Shown: positions 61,960-64,000 of the stretch, one piece after another
How the letters are laid out: every line of letters starts with the position of its first letter
Position numbering within the stretch: position 1 is the first letter of the stretch
From: Aestuariirhabdus litorea
GTDB taxonomy: Bacteria > Pseudomonadota > Gammaproteobacteria > Pseudomonadales > Aestuariirhabdaceae
Direction of reading: 5' to 3'
Length of the DNA: 64,000 nucleotides
Assembly (NCBI RefSeq): GCF_003864255.1
Contig: NZ_QWEZ01000001.1
Span: 930,001-994,000, forward strand
The notes under the pieces: generated by a model
Database searches by the model: none
What the model saw: the letters and a program-made list of their open reading frames with translations, nothing else
What the model was told of the DNA's origin: nothing
Made by a program: the position numbers and the translations under genes

Positions 61960-62447
61960 TGGTTAGAGCCTTGATGCTGATGATCGCGCTATTGGTGCCC
62001 CAGGCACAGGCGGCGATCGATACCTACGAGTTCAGTACCCCTGATCGTCAGGACCGTTTTGCAGTGCTGACCGAAGTGCTGCGCTGCCCCAAGTGTCAAA
62101 ACCAGAATATCGCCGACTCCAACTCACCCATTGCCAACGACCTGCGGCATGAAATCTATCGCATGCTCGAAGAGGGCAAGAACGATGATGAGATTGTCAA
62201 CTTCTTGGTGGAACGCTACGGAGAGTTCGTGCTTTATGACCCGCCTTTTAGCACCAAGACCCTGGTACTCTGGGGTGGGCCGGTATTGCTGCTGCTGATT
62301 GGCCTGTTCGTTCTTGTCGGCCTGTTGCGTAAAAACAGCCGTCAGCAGCGGGATTTTGCTCCCAGCGAGGCAGGAGGCGAGGAGGCTTCCGAGGCCCTCT
62401 CCGAGGAAGAGGCGCAACGTCTCAACCGTCTCCTGCAGGGTAAATAG
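61959..62447 (+). CDS. ccmH: Cytochrome c maturation protein CcmH
   Basis: About 162 residues from ATG 61959; a GTG at 61956 is also possible. The signal is MVRALMLMIALLVPQAQA. The redox motif LRCPKCQNQNIADSNSPIA holds the LRCxxCQNQ consensus, and NFLVERYGEFVLYDPPF follows. One C-terminal membrane helix is followed by an acidic tail. It lacks the CcmI-type TPR extension found in E. coli CcmH, and no ccmI gene follows in this window. The next gene is smc. Confidence 0.94.
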   Translation: MVRALMLMIALLVPQAQAAIDTYEFSTPDRQDRFAVLTEVLRCPKCQNQNIADSNSPIANDLRHEIYRMLEEGKNDDEIVNFLVERYGEFVLYDPPFSTKTLVLWGGPVLLLLIGLFVLVGLLRKNSRQQRDFAPSEAGGEEASEALSEEEAQRLNRLLQGK

Positions 62448-62465
62448 CCGCCGCTTTTTGTGCCC

Positions 62466-62490
62466 GGGCCGGTGTCAAACCGGCCCCTTT
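62466..62490 (+). terminator. Terminator after the ccm cluster
   Basis: GGGCCGGT-GTCAA-ACCGGCCC is a perfect 8-bp stem, 18 bases after the ccmH stop, followed by CTTTCT. It separates the ccm transcript from smc. Confidence 0.7.
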
Positions 62491-62617
62491 CTCCCGCCAA
62501 TTGCTCGTTTCCCTTGGCCCGGGTGGCGTGTAAACTGATCCCTCAATAAGAACCCCTGCGGCACCGCCCTGTGGTCGCTGTAAACGGGGCTTTCCAGATT
62601 CAGGACCATTAGAAAGC

Positions 62618-64000
62618 ATGCGACTCAAGTGTATTAAACTCGCCGGATTCAAATCCTTTGTGGATCCGACTACGGTACAGTTTCCCAGCAATATGTGTGC
62701 GGTGGTGGGCCCTAACGGTTGCGGCAAGTCCAACATCATCGACGCAGTGCGTTGGGTGATGGGGGAGAGCTCAGCGAAAAACCTGCGGGGAGAGTCGATG
62801 ACCGACGTCATCTTTAACGGCTCCAACGCCCGCAAGCCGGTGGGACAGGCCTCGGTGGAGCTGGTGTTCGACAACAGCGATGGCACCATTCGGGGCGAGT
62901 ATGCCGCTTTTGCAGAGATCTCCGTGCGTCGCAAGGTAACCCGTGACGCCAAGAACAACTACTACCTCAATGGCACCAAGTGCCGCCGCCGAGACATCAC
63001 GGATATCTTTCTGGGTACGGGTCTCGGCCCTCGCAGCTACTCCATTATCAGCCAGGGGATCATCTCCAACCTGATCGAATCGAAGCCGGAAGAGCTGCGT
63101 GTCTTTATCGAAGAGGCCGCGGGCATCTCCAAATACAAGGAGCGCCGCCGTGACACCGAAAACCGTATCCGCCGCACCAATGAAAACCTTGAGCGACTCA
63201 CCGACCTGAGGGATGAGCTTGAGCGCCAGCTGCATCACCTGCACAGTCAGGCCCAGGCGACCGAGAAGTACAAAGAGTACAAGGCCGATGAGCGCCTGAA
63301 GAAAGCGCAACTGAGTGCCCTGCGCTGGCGCGGAATCGACTCTGAAGTCAGTGACAAGGAGGCGATCATCCGCGACCTCGAGGTGCGCATGGAATCCTTC
63401 GTGGCGGACCAGCGCTCAATGGATGCGGCCATCGAGAAGAAGCGCGATCATCATACCCAGCTGACCGACCGCTTCAACGAGGTGCAGGGGCGCTTCTACA
63501 GTGTGGGCGGCGAGATCGCCCGCATCGAACAGACCATCCAGCACACCCGAGAGCGTTCGCGCCAACTGCTCGAGGACCTGCAGCAGGTCGAGCACAACTG
63601 GGATGAGAGCAACCGGCACCTTGAGGCCGACCGGGAGCTGGTTGAGCGCTTGCAGCTTGAACTGGAGGAGCTGGAGCCGGAGCTTGAGCTGGTGCGCGAG
63701 ACCGAAGAGGAGGCCACCCTGACCCTGGAAAGCGCCGAGGAGGCGATGCAGGAGTGGCAACAACAGTGGGACAGTTTCAACCAGAAGGCCTCGGAGCCGC
63801 GCCAGCGGGCTGAGGTCGAGCAGTCTCGCATCCAGCATATAGAGCAGGTGGTTGCGCGCCTCGGTGAACGCATCCGCAAGCTACAGGATGAACGCGCCGA
63901 GTTGAGCGTTGGCGAGGCCGAAGAGGAGTTGGAGCTGCTCTCGGAGCAACTGTCCGAGCTGGAGATGGCGGGTGATGACCAGCAGATGAGCCATGAGGGT
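62618..64000 (+). CDS. smc: Chromosome partition protein Smc, N-terminal part (runs off the window)
   Basis: 461 codons without stop to the window edge, against about 1160 residues for a full gammaproteobacterial Smc. It starts MRLKCIKLAGFKSFVDPTTV. Walker A is VGPNGCGKSNIIDAVRWVMGE, and the R-loop has ESSAKNLRGESMTDVIFNG. The N-terminal head continues SYSIISQGIISNLIESKPEELR and EEAAGISKYKERRRDTE. The coiled-coil begins near residue 175 (RRTNENLERLTDLRDELERQ). It condenses and segregates chromosomes as part of the Smc-ScpAB type complex. Confidence 0.95.
   Translation, partial: MRLKCIKLAGFKSFVDPTTVQFPSNMCAVVGPNGCGKSNIIDAVRWVMGESSAKNLRGESMTDVIFNGSNARKPVGQASVELVFDNSDGTIRGEYAAFAEISVRRKVTRDAKNNYYLNGTKCRRRDITDIFLGTGLGPRSYSIISQGIISNLIESKPEELRVFIEEAAGISKYKERRRDTENRIRRTNENLERLTDLRDELERQLHHLHSQAQATEKYKEYKADERLKKAQLSALRWRGIDSEVSDKEAIIRDLEVRMESFVADQRSMDAAIEKKRDHHTQLTDRFNEVQGRFYSVGGEIARIEQTIQHTRERSRQLLEDLQQVEHNWDESNRHLEADRELVERLQLELEELEPELELVRETEEEATLTLESAEEAMQEWQQQWDSFNQKASEPRQRAEVEQSRIQHIEQVVARLGERIRKLQDERAELSVGEAEEELELLSEQLSELEMAGDDQQMSHEG

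Overview
This window looks like a chromosomal segment of a gammaproteobacterium, probably a marine or environmental relative of the Oceanospirillales/Pseudomonadales. The base composition is high in GC, with strong G/C preference at third codon positions. The Ccm cytochrome c maturation cluster sits next to fliK/flhB-like genes. Nitrogen genes have sigma-54 promoters, and there are SlyD, SrmB, DUF1415 and DUF938 proteins of gammaproteobacterial type. No rRNA, tRNA, CRISPR array or intact insertion sequence was seen.

Layout. 1-1650: the end of an EamA-type exporter, a flavodoxin-like protein, an SGNH hydrolase, and a decayed second copy of the flavodoxin gene's 3' end. 1.7-7.6 kb: the urea ABC importer urtABCDE. 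7.6-13.2 kb: the urease operon ureDABCEFG. Both operons start behind nearly identical sigma-54 (-24/-12) promoters, so urea uptake and hydrolysis probably form one nitrogen-starvation regulon under NtrC. 13.3-15.7 kb: DUF1415 and an MsbA-like ABC exporter.

16.0-28.2 kb: a visibly AT-richer island. Its operon encodes a small ribbon-helix-helix-like protein behind a perfect palindrome, a DUF4007 protein, a large BrxC/PglY-like P-loop ATPase, a PAPS-reductase-like (BrxP/DndC-like) sulfurtransferase, an SF2 helicase, a GHKL ATPase and a phospholipase-D-like nuclease. A methyltransferase of the DNA-phosphorothioation-associated type converges on it. I read this as an anti-phage system combining a sulfur-based DNA-marking module with a helicase/GHKL/PLD effector module. 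It has no PglZ, BrxL, PglX or DndD/DndE, and I cannot match it to a named system. It is the strongest candidate for an undescribed system here.

28.3-37.2 kb: housekeeping and unassigned genes (DUF457 membrane protein, M14 carboxypeptidase, EamA exporter, DUF938, SlyD, PLP ornithine-decarboxylase-like enzyme, SrmB-like helicase). 37.4-44.5 kb: a catabolic cluster with a hydratase, a GMC oxidoreductase and its Tat-exported small subunit, an AraC-type regulator, an aldehyde dehydrogenase and a GldA-like dehydrogenase. The divergent regulator/aldehyde dehydrogenase promoter carries three phased 17-bp repeats. 44.8-48.4 kb: DUF3604, a parvulin and a HupE/UreJ protein. 48.6-52.6 kb: a YhiN-type flavoprotein, an FHA protein and a membrane Ser/Thr kinase. 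52.8-56.3 kb: a rhodanese, an FlhB-like fragment, a Sel1/dihaem cytochrome and FliK. 56.5-62.5 kb: ccmABCDEFGH. 62.6 kb to the end: the start of smc.

All calls rest on reading sequence and remembered family features. No database search was run, and identities and compositions are by-eye counts.
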